A stretch of 64,000 bases of DNA from assembly GCF_019970065.1 (NCBI RefSeq), contig NZ_JAHXYH010000005.1, positions 186,001 to 250,000 on the forward strand, given 5' to 3'. The notes beneath the pieces were generated by a model. The model saw only the letters and a list, made by a program, of their open reading frames with translations, did no database searches and had not been told where the DNA came from. Position numbers and translations under genes: made by a program. Below, piece by piece: positions 50,408 through 59,122 of this stretch (its first letter is position 1; each line of letters starts with the position of its first letter). This stretch comes from Chryseobacterium sp. OSA05B. GTDB taxonomy: Bacteria; Bacteroidota; Bacteroidia; Flavobacteriales; Weeksellaceae.

Positions 50408-51193
50408 ATGAACAAAATCATTTCTTTCTTTTTCTTTTTTGTACTCGGATTTTCTGTGTATTACTTCTTTGATCTTTTTTATTTTAAGACCATTCAAACT
50501 TTCGTAAGAGAATTGTCAGGAAGTAAAGCCCTCGCTCATGTTGCAGCATACTCAGTCACTATGATACCGCTCATCATTACCTTAAAAATCTTATTCCCTA
50601 AAAAGAATATAGCTGATCTGTTTTCAATCAACAAATCTGTTTTAAAAGGTTTCAATCTGGCTTTTATAGGTACACTTCCAATGCTCGCAGGTTATTTAAT
50701 CAATTTCAGCCTGACTGACAAAATTGATATTCAATCTCTGTTTATCAATACGATTTCATCTGCATTTTTTGAAGAACTTATTTTCAGAGCATTCCTTATA
50801 GGCATCCTCTACAGGTTTAGCAGACTGGGATTTATCACTTCTGCTTTATTCGGATCACTTCTGTTTGCGCAGGTTCATTTATATCAGGGAAGCAGCGGAA
50901 CGGAAATTATAGAGATATTTCTGATTACATTTTTCGGATCCGTTTTTTTCTCATGGGTTTACTTTGAAATGGATTTTAATCTTTGGGCAGCCATATTTCT
51001 TCATATTTTAATGAATTTGTATTGGGAAATTTTCAATGTTTCGGAAAATGTTTCAGGAAACCTGTACGGGAATTCATTTAAGATTTTATCCATTATGTTG
51101 ATTATAGCCATCATTATCTATAGAAAATACAATGATAAAGTTCTGTTCCGAATCACCCCAAAAACCCTTTTCACGAAAACTAAAACGGCCTAA
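50408..51193 (+). CDS. CPBP-family intramembrane metalloprotease
   Basis: The 261-residue integral membrane protein shows the CPBP (Abi/CaaX-like) motifs: EELIFRAFLIG (motif 1, EExxxR, about residue 117), FAQVHLYQG (motif 2, about 156) and LHILMNLYW (motif 3, about 199). These provide the predicted glutamate and histidine metal ligands in the membrane. Roles range from prenyl-protein processing to bacteriocin immunity. Substrate is unknown. It stands directly before the RNA methyltransferase gene. Confidence 0.9.
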   Translation: MNKIISFFFFFVLGFSVYYFFDLFYFKTIQTFVRELSGSKALAHVAAYSVTMIPLIITLKILFPKKNIADLFSINKSVLKGFNLAFIGTLPMLAGYLINFSLTDKIDIQSLFINTISSAFFEELIFRAFLIGILYRFSRLGFITSALFGSLLFAQVHLYQGSSGTEIIEIFLITFFGSVFFSWVYFEMDFNLWAAIFLHILMNLYWEIFNVSENVSGNLYGNSFKILSIMLIIAIIIYRKYNDKVLFRITPKTLFTKTKTA

Positions 51194-51207
51194 TCACAAA
51201 TTTTGCA

Positions 51208-51215
51208 TAATTTTG
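51208..51215 (+). promoter_or_regulatory. -7 element directly before the RNA methyltransferase gene
   Basis: TAATTTTG is followed by CAGG and then ATG, so the predicted transcript would be nearly leaderless. It lies in the 26-base gap after the CPBP gene. Confidence 0.45.
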
Positions 51216-51219
51216 CAGG

Positions 51220-51987
51220 ATGTTGATAGAAAGTTTTCAAAACGATAAAATAAAAAATGTCACCAAACTTCTGGCAGACAATCGGTTTCGTAAAAAATCA
51301 AAGGTTTTTGTTGTTGAAGGACAGCAGGAAAATGAAAGAGCTCTACAGTATGATTTTGAACCTGTAGAGTTTTTTATCTGTGAAAATATCTTTAAGGGAG
51401 TCCTTCCTGAAGGCAGAATTCACTATGTAAGTGAGAAAGTATACAAAAAAATCGCGTACCGGGGAAGCTCGGAAGGGATCATCGGAATTTATAACACCAA
51501 AGATAATGTGCTTTCATCATTTGTTCCTAAAGAGAATTCAACGGTAATTATTGTAGAAGGTGTTGAAAAACCTGGTAATCTGGGTGCCATTCTGAGAAGT
51601 TGCGAGGCTTTTGGAATTGATGCTCTGATTGTTGCGGATGGAAAAGCAGACTTTTATAACCCAAATGTTATACGATCAAGTGTCGGATGCCTGTTCGGAA
51701 TGGAAGTTTATGATGCTGAAAATAAAGAAACTTTTGAGTTTTTGCAGAAAAACAACTTCAATATCTACACCACCCTTATGGATGAGACTGCTGAAGACCT
51801 TTACAAAAGAGATTTCAAACAGCGTTCTGCGGTATTATTCGGAACCGAGCATTCCGGCTTAAGTGATTTCTGGATCGGTAAAGGAAAAAATACTTTGATA
51901 CCGATGGCGGGAAGTATTGATTCATTGAATTTAAGTAATGCGGTGGCTATCACATGCTATGAATCTTTGAAGCAGAAAAAAGGATAG
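51220..51987 (+). CDS. TrmH-family RNA 2'-O-methyltransferase
   Basis: The 255-residue SPOUT-class enzyme has an N-terminal substrate-binding segment (KNVTKLLADNRFRKKSKVFV, L30e-like) and the C-terminal knot domain. The three motifs are visible: VEKPGNLGAILRSCEAFG, VLFGTEHSGLSD and PMAGSIDSLNLSNAVAI. It methylates a ribose in tRNA or 23S rRNA, but the position cannot be decided here. A bidirectional terminator follows. Confidence 0.93.
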   Translation: MLIESFQNDKIKNVTKLLADNRFRKKSKVFVVEGQQENERALQYDFEPVEFFICENIFKGVLPEGRIHYVSEKVYKKIAYRGSSEGIIGIYNTKDNVLSSFVPKENSTVIIVEGVEKPGNLGAILRSCEAFGIDALIVADGKADFYNPNVIRSSVGCLFGMEVYDAENKETFEFLQKNNFNIYTTLMDETAEDLYKRDFKQRSAVLFGTEHSGLSDFWIGKGKNTLIPMAGSIDSLNLSNAVAITCYESLKQKKG

Positions 51988-52080
51988 ATGGCTGTAAGGC
52001 GAAGAAAGCTGGAAGATTATAGTGGGAAGATTATGAAAGTCATCCTTATTTTGAATCTTCGAGAGTATAAAGCATAAAAA

Positions 52081-52105
52081 AACCGTCTCACCAGGTGAAA
52101 CGGTT
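52081..52105. terminator. Bidirectional terminator between convergent genes
   Basis: Arms AACCGT-TCACC and GGTGA-ACGGTT form a stem with one symmetric mismatch and a one-base loop, flanked by A- and T-runs. It serves the methyltransferase gene and the facing Ala-rich lipoprotein gene. Confidence 0.88.
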
Positions 52106-52131
52106 CTTTTATTGTTAAGCTTAAGCTAAAA

Positions 52132-52473
52132 TTATTTCTTAGCAGCGTCTTTAACTTCTTTAGCAGCTTCTTTAGAAGCGTCTTTAGCAGCATCAGCAGC
52201 ACCTTTAGCAGCGTCAGCAGCACCTTTAGCTACATCTTTAGCAGCATCAGCACCAGCAGCAGTAGTTGCAGCAGCAGCATCTTTAGTTGCGTTAACAGCA
52301 GTAGTAGCAGCAGAATCGATTACTTTAGCAGCAGAATCAGAAACTACAGCAGCAGAATCAGCTACGTTAGCAGCAGCAGAATCAGTTGCTCCTTCAGTAG
52401 AAGTAGCTTCAGTTTTTTTACAAGCAACTAGAGAGATTGCAGCGATAGCAGCTACGAATAATGACTTTTTCAT
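52132..52473 (-). CDS. Ala/Lys-rich small lipoprotein
   Basis: The 113-residue protein has a lipoprotein signal (ISLVAC, Cys18), a Ser/Thr/Ala stretch and a C-terminal amphipathic helix built from repeats such as AADAAKGAADAAKDASKEAA. The pattern resembles LEA-like or apolipoprotein-like 11-residue helical repeats. More than a third of residues are Ala. Its role may be membrane or cell-wall association. The extreme composition makes family assignment unreliable. Confidence 0.75.
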   Translation of the reverse strand: MKKSLFVAAIAAISLVACKKTEATSTEGATDSAAANVADSAAVVSDSAAKVIDSAATTAVNATKDAAAATTAAGADAAKDVAKGAADAAKGAADAAKDASKEAAKEVKDAAKK

Positions 52474-52655
52474 AATAAATTAAATTTAATTTTGTTAATA
52501 TTGTTTTTATAAATTTTCTTCTGTTCTGTTATTTGAACAAGACAAAGGTAGACCAGATAAGAAAGTTGTTTATGAAAAATAATTGTAATACATTTGTAAA
52601 ATAGTTTTACAAATAAATAAAGCTGATAATCAACAATTTAATTATTTTATAAAAA

Positions 52656-53837
52656 TTGACAGATTTAGATCTATTGCATTTTGAACAGCTAAAAAAAGAC
52701 GTTCAGACCGAATATTTAAAAAGATCCACCCCTTCCCATGATGATATTTCAAAATGGAAGGGGATAGATATTATATATTTCCAGGAAGACCTTCGCAAAA
52801 AAGCCAAAGGCAACATCAGTGAAAAGTCATTTTACACCTATTTCAAAACTTCGCCGGTTACCAAATTACCAAGAATTGATATGCTCAATTTATTGAGTAT
52901 CTATGCGGGATACGAATCATGGTATGACTTCAAAAAACAACATCTTTTTGCAGGAGAATTACTGCTTGAAAACGAAGATCTTGAAGAGGAAGAAATCGAG
53001 GAATTAGAAAAAATGGTTGCCGCAGCGCCTGATCTTCCGAAAACTGAAATTTCATCCAAAAAAATCGAATATCTGCCACAGGAAAACCTTGATTTACAAA
53101 AATCAAACACTGATAATCAAATTGTTACACAAAACACAACACCGGTAAATAATGCAGAAATACAACCTGTAATAATTAAAAAGAATTTCTTTAAAAAGAA
53201 CGCCTGGGCTATTATTACTTCTATCTTAATTACCATTACCGGAGTTCTTGGTTTCAAGGACGAAATTTTTTCCAAAACTTATAAATATTGTTTTACGGAT
53301 AAGGACCGTGGCGTTTCCGTCATCAATACTCTTGAAATAAGAGTGATTAAGGAAAATGAATCTCCGCTTTTATTTAAAATCAAACCTGGGGAATGTTTTT
53401 ATTATTCTACCAAGGATAAAAATGTAAAAATGCAGATCAGTGCTCCCTTCTATGAGTATCTGGAAGTCAACCGTAATCTAGAAAATGCTCCTGAAGAGGA
53501 AATGATCGAGCTGAAACCTGATGATTATAAAATGGCAGCCTATTATTTCTCCATTAAAGATGTGAAAGGCGGAAATCCTGAGGAACAGATCGCTCTGATC
53601 AAGCAGAAAAGAAACCAACTGGAAAATCTGATCAGCAACAGCGCCATTATTTATCAGGTATACGACAACAAGACATACGGTATAGAAAGGCTTGATAAGC
53701 AAAAATACATTACACTGGTCACAACCCCTACCACATCTCTGAAAAACCTTAATGTCATAGAGATGAAAAAAGACAGTAAAGGAAAAATAGTATCTATTAA
53801 ATTTAAAATTGCATCCACAGATGAAGAGAATAAATAA
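52656..53837 (+). CDS. Membrane-anchored protein with N-terminal helical domain
   Basis: The 393-residue protein has a helical N-terminal domain (about residues 1-105) with GNISEKSFYTYFKTSP and IDMLNLLSIYAGYESWYDF, a Flavobacteriia pattern reminiscent of a small DNA-binding-like domain. A polar linker, one membrane helix (about 183-201) and an extracytoplasmic domain follow. The only suitable start is a TTG; the first internal ATG would remove 75 conserved-looking residues. Its 3' end overlaps the next gene by 17 bases. A sensor role is plausible but unproven. Confidence 0.65.
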   Translation: MTDLDLLHFEQLKKDVQTEYLKRSTPSHDDISKWKGIDIIYFQEDLRKKAKGNISEKSFYTYFKTSPVTKLPRIDMLNLLSIYAGYESWYDFKKQHLFAGELLLENEDLEEEEIEELEKMVAAAPDLPKTEISSKKIEYLPQENLDLQKSNTDNQIVTQNTTPVNNAEIQPVIIKKNFFKKNAWAIITSILITITGVLGFKDEIFSKTYKYCFTDKDRGVSVINTLEIRVIKENESPLLFKIKPGECFYYSTKDKNVKMQISAPFYEYLEVNRNLENAPEEEMIELKPDDYKMAAYYFSIKDVKGGNPEEQIALIKQKRNQLENLISNSAIIYQVYDNKTYGIERLDKQKYITLVTTPTTSLKNLNVIEMKKDSKGKIVSIKFKIASTDEENK

Positions 53838-54402
53838 GTTTTTAATTTTCGCAGTACTTTTTTTAGCATTTGTTTCCTGCAATAATAAAAAGACTGAAGT
53901 AAGCGATCTGGATAAGCTGAGAAACAGCACCAATGTAAAAAGCTATCCGGCGGTACAGATGGACAGCATGCAGGCCATTAATTCCATTACAAAACAAAAG
54001 GTACAGGAACTTCTTGACCTGTCTACTTTATATTTGTCCGGCAACAGAAATACAGAAATCGATACGGTAATTTTTTCACAGATGGAAAGTTATTTCCACA
54101 AACCGGATTCTCTGACGTTTAAAAAGCTTTTACGAGAACTGGACAGTCTGAAAGTAAAATCGGTGAAAGTAAACAGCCTGAATGTTTACAAAGAATTCTA
54201 TAAAAAGGATACATTGGATTATGCTAAATTCAATCTGGAATATTTTGATGCAAAAAATAAATCTTTGGGAACTTTTGAGAAAAATGCACAATACATTTTA
54301 CTTTCCACCCCGATGATTAAAAAAGAATTTAAATTTTATTTCTTAGATTTCTATTCTGCCCCATTGAAGAAAGACAGTACCTCAGTAGGCGTCACTAAGT
54401 AG
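53821..54402 (+). CDS. Lipoprotein of unknown function
   Basis: The 193-residue protein has a lipobox (LAFVSC, Cys19) and a mostly helical mature region with DLDKLRNSTNVKSYPAVQMD. The ATG at 53821 is chosen because it begins the signal peptide (MKRINKFLIFAVLFLAF). It overlaps the preceding membrane protein by 17 bases, suggesting coupled expression. Its 3' end overlaps the convergent formyl-THF cyclo-ligase gene by 52 bases. Confidence 0.72.
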   Translation: MKRINKFLIFAVLFLAFVSCNNKKTEVSDLDKLRNSTNVKSYPAVQMDSMQAINSITKQKVQELLDLSTLYLSGNRNTEIDTVIFSQMESYFHKPDSLTFKKLLRELDSLKVKSVKVNSLNVYKEFYKKDTLDYAKFNLEYFDAKNKSLGTFEKNAQYILLSTPMIKKEFKFYFLDFYSAPLKKDSTSVGVTK

Positions 54403-54926
54403 TTCAGGGGCATATCATTTTCCCAGACATCGTCAATAGATTCATCCGGACTGAAATAGTTAGCACCAATCTTTTTGGATGCGGCAGAAATACTTTGGAA
54501 AAATACGTCGTAAAAGCCTTTTCCGTAGCCTACTCTATTTCCTTTATCGTCGCAATACAATAAGGGCGTGATCACAAAATCAAAATGAAGTTCTCCGGAA
54601 TCTTCATTGGAAAAAGGCTCGGAAATGCCCCAGATGCTGGTTTCAAATGCCGTATCTTCAGTAATTTCTACTGAGATAAGATCATCTGCTACAACTTTAG
54701 GCACGAAAACACGGATCCCTTTTTCTAAAAAAGCATCAATAAATAGCTGTGTATCTATTTCACTGAACTTTTTGATCGGCAAAAATACATGCACCTTCTG
54801 CCCTTTTTCAGGCTTGAAATAATTAAGAAAATTGTTTAATATTTCTTTAGATAACAGGAAAGCCTCATCAACTGACAAGGCTTTTCTTTTCTGCATATAT
54901 TTTTTTCTAAGTTCAGCTTTTAGCAT
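54351..54926 (-). CDS. 5-formyltetrahydrofolate cyclo-ligase
   Basis: The enzyme converts 5-formyl-THF to 5,10-methenyl-THF with ATP in folate metabolism. The 191-residue protein shows the N-terminal basic helix KAELRKKYMQKRKAL and the signature GNRVGYGKGFYDVFF (about residues 131-145) that binds ATP phosphate and substrate. Its 3' end overlaps the convergent lipoprotein gene by 52 bases. It lies 12 bases downstream of the tRNA hydroxylase gene and is probably co-transcribed with it. Confidence 0.93.
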   Translation of the reverse strand: MLKAELRKKYMQKRKALSVDEAFLLSKEILNNFLNYFKPEKGQKVHVFLPIKKFSEIDTQLFIDAFLEKGIRVFVPKVVADDLISVEITEDTAFETSIWGISEPFSNEDSGELHFDFVITPLLYCDDKGNRVGYGKGFYDVFFQSISAASKKIGANYFSPDESIDDVWENDMPLNYLVTPTEVLSFFNGAE

Positions 54927-54938
54927 TACTCAATCATT

Positions 54939-56309
54939 TTATACGTTTTCAGAGGGCTGTATAATTTTATACAATTTGTCAGACAAACGGACTCTGAACG
55001 GAATTTCAAAAGTGATCTGATCACCTTTTTTAGCCGTTTCACAAGGACCTCCATTTGCATAAATTTCCGTAATGGTAAGTTCCTGCTCACCGGTTGTAGG
55101 TCCTGAAATCAAAACTTTGTCGCCTATTGAAAGTTCTTTATTTTCAATTAAAAACTGTCCGATTTTCGATTTTGTATAATAATGTTCGGCCTTTCCAACC
55201 AATACTTTTTTAATGGCTATTTTCTGGCGGATATTTTTGGTTTCAGCTTTTGCTAAAGGTTTACTTGGTAAGTCCCCTGAATTTTTAAATTTCAGAGCAT
55301 CAGATTTTCCTTTTCTGAACACCTTATTTCCAACCTGCAATCCTTTTCTTAATTTCAGCTGTTCCTCCAAAGGTAAATGAATGATATCCAGACATTCCGT
55401 AGAACAACAGTTTTCCATGGCTTCTTTACACTCATCACACTGAATAAACAATAAATGACAGGCATCATTGGAACAGTTGGTATGGTTGTCACAAGGTTTA
55501 CCGCACTGATGACACTGTGCAATAATATCTTCTGTAATTCGCTCCCCTAAACGGTGATCAAACACAAAGTTCTTTCCGATAAATTTGCTTTCTATCCCTT
55601 CTTCTTTGATCTGGCGGGTATATTCAATAATTCCGCCTTCCAGTTGGTACACATTTTTGAAGCCCTGATGTTTGAAGTAAGCACTGGCCTTTTCACAACG
55701 AATTCCGCCTGTACAGTACATCAATAGATTCTTATCTTCTTTAAAATCCTGAAGCTGCTCATTGATAATCGGTAAACTTTCTCTGAAGTTTTCCACATCA
55801 GGAGTGATTGCTCCTTCGAAATGCCCCACTTCACTTTCGTAGTGATTTCTGAAATCCACAACAATCGTATTGGGATCTTCGAGCAAATTATTAAATTCCT
55901 GTGCCTTTAAGTGAATTCCTTTATTGGTCACATCAAAAGATTCGTCGTTCAAACCGTCGGCAACGATTTTATGTCTGACTTTGATGGTCAGTTTTAAAAA
56001 AGAATAATCATCCTGGTCCACCGCTACATTTAAACGGATGCCTTTCATAAAGTCGTACACTTCCAGCGTCTCGCGAAAAGCCTCAAACTGATCCGCGGGA
56101 ACACTCATTTGAGCATTAATTCCTTCATGGGCTACATAGATACGGCCAAGTGCATCAAGGGCGTTCCAGGCTATAAATAATTCGTCGCGAAATTTCTTGG
56201 GATCTTCAATTTTGGCATACGCATAGAAAGACAACGTAAGGCGTTCCTTACCAGCTTCATCAATAAGTTGAGCTCTTTCTTCTGCGCTTAAGGTGTTATA
56301 CAGTTGCAT
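54939..56309 (-). CDS. trhO: tRNA uridine(34) hydroxylase, rhodanese-domain TrhO
   Basis: TrhO (YceA family) forms 5-hydroxyuridine at tRNA position 34. The 456-residue protein has an N-terminal acylphosphatase-like domain, a rhodanese domain with active-site Cys in MYCTGGIRCEKAS (about residue 194) and a Cys-rich segment (CHQCGKPCDNH, CDECKEAMENCCSTEC; about 260-320). A C-terminal extension of about 100 Lys-rich residues is absent from the 350-residue E. coli enzyme. The extension is usual in Flavobacteriia. Confidence 0.93.
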   Translation of the reverse strand: MQLYNTLSAEERAQLIDEAGKERLTLSFYAYAKIEDPKKFRDELFIAWNALDALGRIYVAHEGINAQMSVPADQFEAFRETLEVYDFMKGIRLNVAVDQDDYSFLKLTIKVRHKIVADGLNDESFDVTNKGIHLKAQEFNNLLEDPNTIVVDFRNHYESEVGHFEGAITPDVENFRESLPIINEQLQDFKEDKNLLMYCTGGIRCEKASAYFKHQGFKNVYQLEGGIIEYTRQIKEEGIESKFIGKNFVFDHRLGERITEDIIAQCHQCGKPCDNHTNCSNDACHLLFIQCDECKEAMENCCSTECLDIIHLPLEEQLKLRKGLQVGNKVFRKGKSDALKFKNSGDLPSKPLAKAETKNIRQKIAIKKVLVGKAEHYYTKSKIGQFLIENKELSIGDKVLISGPTTGEQELTITEIYANGGPCETAKKGDQITFEIPFRVRLSDKLYKIIQPSENV

Positions 56310-56343
56310 GCTATAAACGTTTTAAGTGAGAAAAATATTTTTG

Positions 56344-56351
56344 CAAATATA
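56344..56351 (-). promoter_or_regulatory. Candidate -7 element for trhO
   Basis: On the minus strand this reads TATATTTG, 34 bases before the trhO start. No TTG lies at the expected -33 distance. Confidence 0.45.
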
Positions 56352-56470
56352 ATGATTTTTCAATTGAATCCCTTTTTCCTGATATGAGTCATGATCAGGA
56401 AATAACAGGTAATGAGTCACCGAATGGTGATAAATGAAAGACTTTTAGATAAATTGTCGTATCTTAATCA

Positions 56471-56584
56471 TGACATTTTATCCTCCTTCAGCTTACAAAA
56501 TGTCACATTTTGGCTTTAATATTTTTTTAAGTTTTGTTAATACATTATTCGTAATTATGACATAATACATAAAATGACATAATA
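56471..56584 (+). promoter_or_regulatory. TGACAT box cluster upstream of degQ
   Basis: TGACATTTT (56471-56479) and its exact inverse AAAATGTCA (56497-56505) are followed by two direct repeats of ATGACATAATA near 56557-56567 and 56574-56584. Four related boxes in 114 bases suggest an operator for an envelope-stress regulator. Confidence 0.4.
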
Positions 56585-56643
56585 GCCGTTAAATTTTAGT
56601 TAAAATTGAAACACAGCATGCTAATTGCTTACTTATTTAGCAT

Positions 56644-56651
56644 TAAATTTG
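56644..56651 (+). promoter_or_regulatory. Candidate -7 element for degQ
   Basis: TAAATTTG matches TAnnTTTG, 48 bases before the degQ start. A TTG at 56625-56627 gives a short 16-base spacer, possibly a regulated promoter. Confidence 0.4.
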
Positions 56652-56699
56652 TTTACGTTAAAACAAAAAAAATCAATAAATAAAAAAGAAAGATATACA

Positions 56700-58226
56700 A
56701 TGAAGAGTACTTTAAAAAAACTATTACCATTTGCAGTAGTGGGCGTTGTCTCAGGAGCTACTACCGTTGGGACACTACAATATTTCGGTAAGCATAACAG
56801 TAACGCTGACCAGTCTTACTTCACCGCTGCGGCCCCTAACGCTTCATTCGTAGGAATGAACACAGCAACTGTGGGCGATGATTTTGTAAAAGCATCAAAA
56901 ACAACCGTTCCGGCTGTAGTAACCATTAAAAATTATCAAAGCAGATCTACGAGCAGAGCTTCAGAACAGGATTTGTTTGATTTTTTCTTCGGAGATCCTT
57001 TCGGAGGAAGAGGACAGCAGAGACAGAAGCAGCAGGCTCCGGACAACATGCCATCAGGAATGGGATCCGGGGTGATCATTTCACCGGACGGATATATCAT
57101 CTCCAACAACCACGTGGTAGCAGGAGCGAATAAACTGGAGGTTGTTCTAAGCAACAAGAAATCTTATATCGCAACACTAGTAGGAACTGACCCAAACACC
57201 GATATTTCTTTACTTAAGATCGAAGAAAAAGGGCTTCCTTATTTAAATTTCGCCAATTCAGATAATATTGAGGTTGGACAATGGGTACTTGCCGTAGGAA
57301 ATCCGCTTGGATTAAATTCTACAGTAACCGCAGGTATTGTTTCAGCTAAAGGAAGAGGAATCGGGATCTTAGGAGGTCAGGGAAAGGCTACCAACCCAAT
57401 TGAAAGCTTTATCCAGACCGATGCCGCAATTAACCCGGGTAACTCGGGAGGAGCGCTGGTGAACGTTAATGGCGATCTGATCGGGATTAACTCTGCGATC
57501 CAGTCTACTACAGGATACTATCAGGGATATGGATTTGCAGTTCCGGCTAATCTGGCAAGAAAAATCGTTGAGGATATCAAGAAATTCGGAATCGTACAGA
57601 GAGGATTTTTAGGGGTTTCATCATTAGACCTTTCCAGCGATCAGCAGGTAACGGCTTACAACAAGCAGTTCAAAACCACTCTGAAAGTAGGTTCAGGAGT
57701 TTATGTGACCGGATTTGGAGATAACAGTGGTGCTGAAGATGCAGGTCTGAAAAAAGGAGATATCATCACTAAAATTGATACGTACGATATTACAGATTTC
57801 GCGGATCTTTCCATGTCTATCGGAAGCAAACGTCCGGGAGATAAAGTTCAGGTAACTTACTCAAGAAATGGTAAAGAAAGTACAACTACGGTAACCCTTA
57901 AAGACCAGAAAGGAGGAACTACCACCAGAACAAAAGCTGATCTGAGCGTGACTGAAAAAATAGGAGCAGACTTTGATCCGCTTACTGAAAAATTCAAAAC
58001 AGAATACGGACTGAACAGCGGTGTAGTTGCTAAAAACGTAAGCGAAGGCAGCGAAATGGCGAAGATCGGAATCGTAGATAATTATATCATCATCGAGATC
58101 AATGGCAAGCCGGTGAATTCACAGAAAGATGTAGAAAAGGTACTGGATAAATACCAAGGTAATGTACAGGTGAAGTTTGTGGACGACTACGGAAGAATCT
58201 ATACCAAAGGATTCAGAATGCCTTAA
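56700..58226 (+). CDS. Do/DegQ-family periplasmic serine protease
   Basis: The 508-residue HtrA-type protease degrades or refolds damaged envelope proteins. It has an N-terminal signal/anchor (about residues 5-25) and a trypsin-like domain with His in ISNNHVVAG (about 137), Asp in DPNTDISLLKI (about 167) and Ser in NPGNSGGALVN (about 246). Two PDZ domains follow. The ATG at 56700 is preferred to an ATG at 56620-56625, which would add a non-conserved leader before the signal peptide. A cluster of TGACAT boxes lies upstream. Confidence 0.95.
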   Translation: MKSTLKKLLPFAVVGVVSGATTVGTLQYFGKHNSNADQSYFTAAAPNASFVGMNTATVGDDFVKASKTTVPAVVTIKNYQSRSTSRASEQDLFDFFFGDPFGGRGQQRQKQQAPDNMPSGMGSGVIISPDGYIISNNHVVAGANKLEVVLSNKKSYIATLVGTDPNTDISLLKIEEKGLPYLNFANSDNIEVGQWVLAVGNPLGLNSTVTAGIVSAKGRGIGILGGQGKATNPIESFIQTDAAINPGNSGGALVNVNGDLIGINSAIQSTTGYYQGYGFAVPANLARKIVEDIKKFGIVQRGFLGVSSLDLSSDQQVTAYNKQFKTTLKVGSGVYVTGFGDNSGAEDAGLKKGDIITKIDTYDITDFADLSMSIGSKRPGDKVQVTYSRNGKESTTTVTLKDQKGGTTTRTKADLSVTEKIGADFDPLTEKFKTEYGLNSGVVAKNVSEGSEMAKIGIVDNYIIIEINGKPVNSQKDVEKVLDKYQGNVQVKFVDDYGRIYTKGFRMP

Positions 58227-58257
58227 TCCATAAAGGCAACGGTCTATTCATATCAAC

Positions 58258-58288
58258 AAAAAACGCTGCAGAATCTGCAGCGTTTTTT
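58258..58288. terminator. Bidirectional terminator after degQ
   Basis: A 14-base perfect stem (AAAAAACGCTGCAG / CTGCAGCGTTTTTT) with a 3-base loop ends degQ. It also ends the convergent membrane-protein gene, whose stop codon it touches. Confidence 0.93.
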
Positions 58289-58742
58289 ATTTGGTTTTGT
58301 TCATTTTCTCAGCAATTCTCTTCTTCTTGTTCCGCTCATAAATAACTTCTACAATCTTTCCTCCAATCCACGAGAACGGGAAAAATGTAAGGAAAATAGA
58401 AATCTTATAAAACGTAGGATGGTACGGAAATATAATAACATCCAGCATGGCAATGAAAAGCATAATAAAGCCGATAAGAATAGCATAAGCCACTTTAGCG
58501 TACTTCACGATAAGAGCAGTAGCGACTCCTCCGATCGTAGATCCAAGCCCTGAAATAAACAGCAGAAATCCGAAAAATGCATTATCGTTCTTCATGCTGT
58601 AAAGAAATCTCTGCCAGTGCTCAAAAGGAGCAAAAGCTTCGAAAGTGATCCATTGCGGAAACACTCTTATACCAAGAGTGATAATAAGCCCCGCTATACC
58701 AAGGCCTACAAGAACCGCAACTGTATTTCTAATAAAATTCAT
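58287..58742 (-). CDS. Small membrane protein encoded with ridA
   Basis: The 151-residue protein has four membrane helices and a basic C-terminal tail (ERNKKKRIAEKMNKTK). Its ATG overlaps the ridA stop (TAATG), which implies coupled translation. No family is recognised beyond generic hypothetical membrane proteins of Flavobacteriia. Confidence 0.75.
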   Translation of the reverse strand: MNFIRNTVAVLVGLGIAGLIITLGIRVFPQWITFEAFAPFEHWQRFLYSMKNDNAFFGFLLFISGLGSTIGGVATALIVKYAKVAYAILIGFIMLFIAMLDVIIFPYHPTFYKISIFLTFFPFSWIGGKIVEVIYERNKKKRIAEKMNKTK

Positions 58743-59122
58743 TAATCCTGATGTGCAATCATAGAAATTTCAATATCCACATTCTTAGGCAGACAAGAAA
58801 CCTGTACCGTTTCACGCGCCGGATAGCTGTCTGTATCAAGGTATGAAGCATAGATATCATTCATAACTGCAAAATCATCCATGCTCTTAAGGAAGATGGT
58901 CGCTTTTACTACATTTTTGAAAGTCATTCCAGCTTCAGTAAGGATCGCCTCAAGGTTTTTCATCACCTGATGTGTTTCCTTCTCAATTCCCTCTACCAAT
59001 TTACCAGTTGCAGGATCTACAGGAATCTGTCCGGAAATATATAAAATTCCGTTGGCCATATTAGCTTGTGAATAAGGCCCTATTGCTGCAGGTGCATTAA
59101 CTGTGTTGATTATTTGTTTCAT
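58742..59122 (-). CDS. ridA: RidA family enamine/imine deaminase
   Basis: RidA hydrolyses reactive 2-aminoacrylate-type enamines and protects PLP enzymes. The 126-residue protein has the family features APAAIGPYSQANMANGILYISGQ (about residues 10-32), the conserved Arg in YPARETVQVSCLPKN (about 105) and the C-terminal VDIEISMIAH. It lies between lptD and a small membrane protein and has its own consensus promoter. Confidence 0.95.
   Translation of the reverse strand: MKQIINTVNAPAAIGPYSQANMANGILYISGQIPVDPATGKLVEGIEKETHQVMKNLEAILTEAGMTFKNVVKATIFLKSMDDFAVMNDIYASYLDTDSYPARETVQVSCLPKNVDIEISMIAHQD

Larger units (their letters stand above)
56310..56699. other. Intergenic region between trhO and degQ
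   Basis: This 390-base region between divergent genes holds no gene. It contains the trhO -7 element, an inverted repeat of TGACATTTT (56471-56505), two direct copies of ATGACATAATA (56557-56584) and a candidate degQ -7 element. Confidence 0.65.

Noticed and set aside
52017..52223. Leu/Lys-rich open frame in another reading frame of the Ala-rich lipoprotein
   Set aside because: It arises from frame-shifting a repetitive GCA/GCT-rich gene and extends through the terminator.
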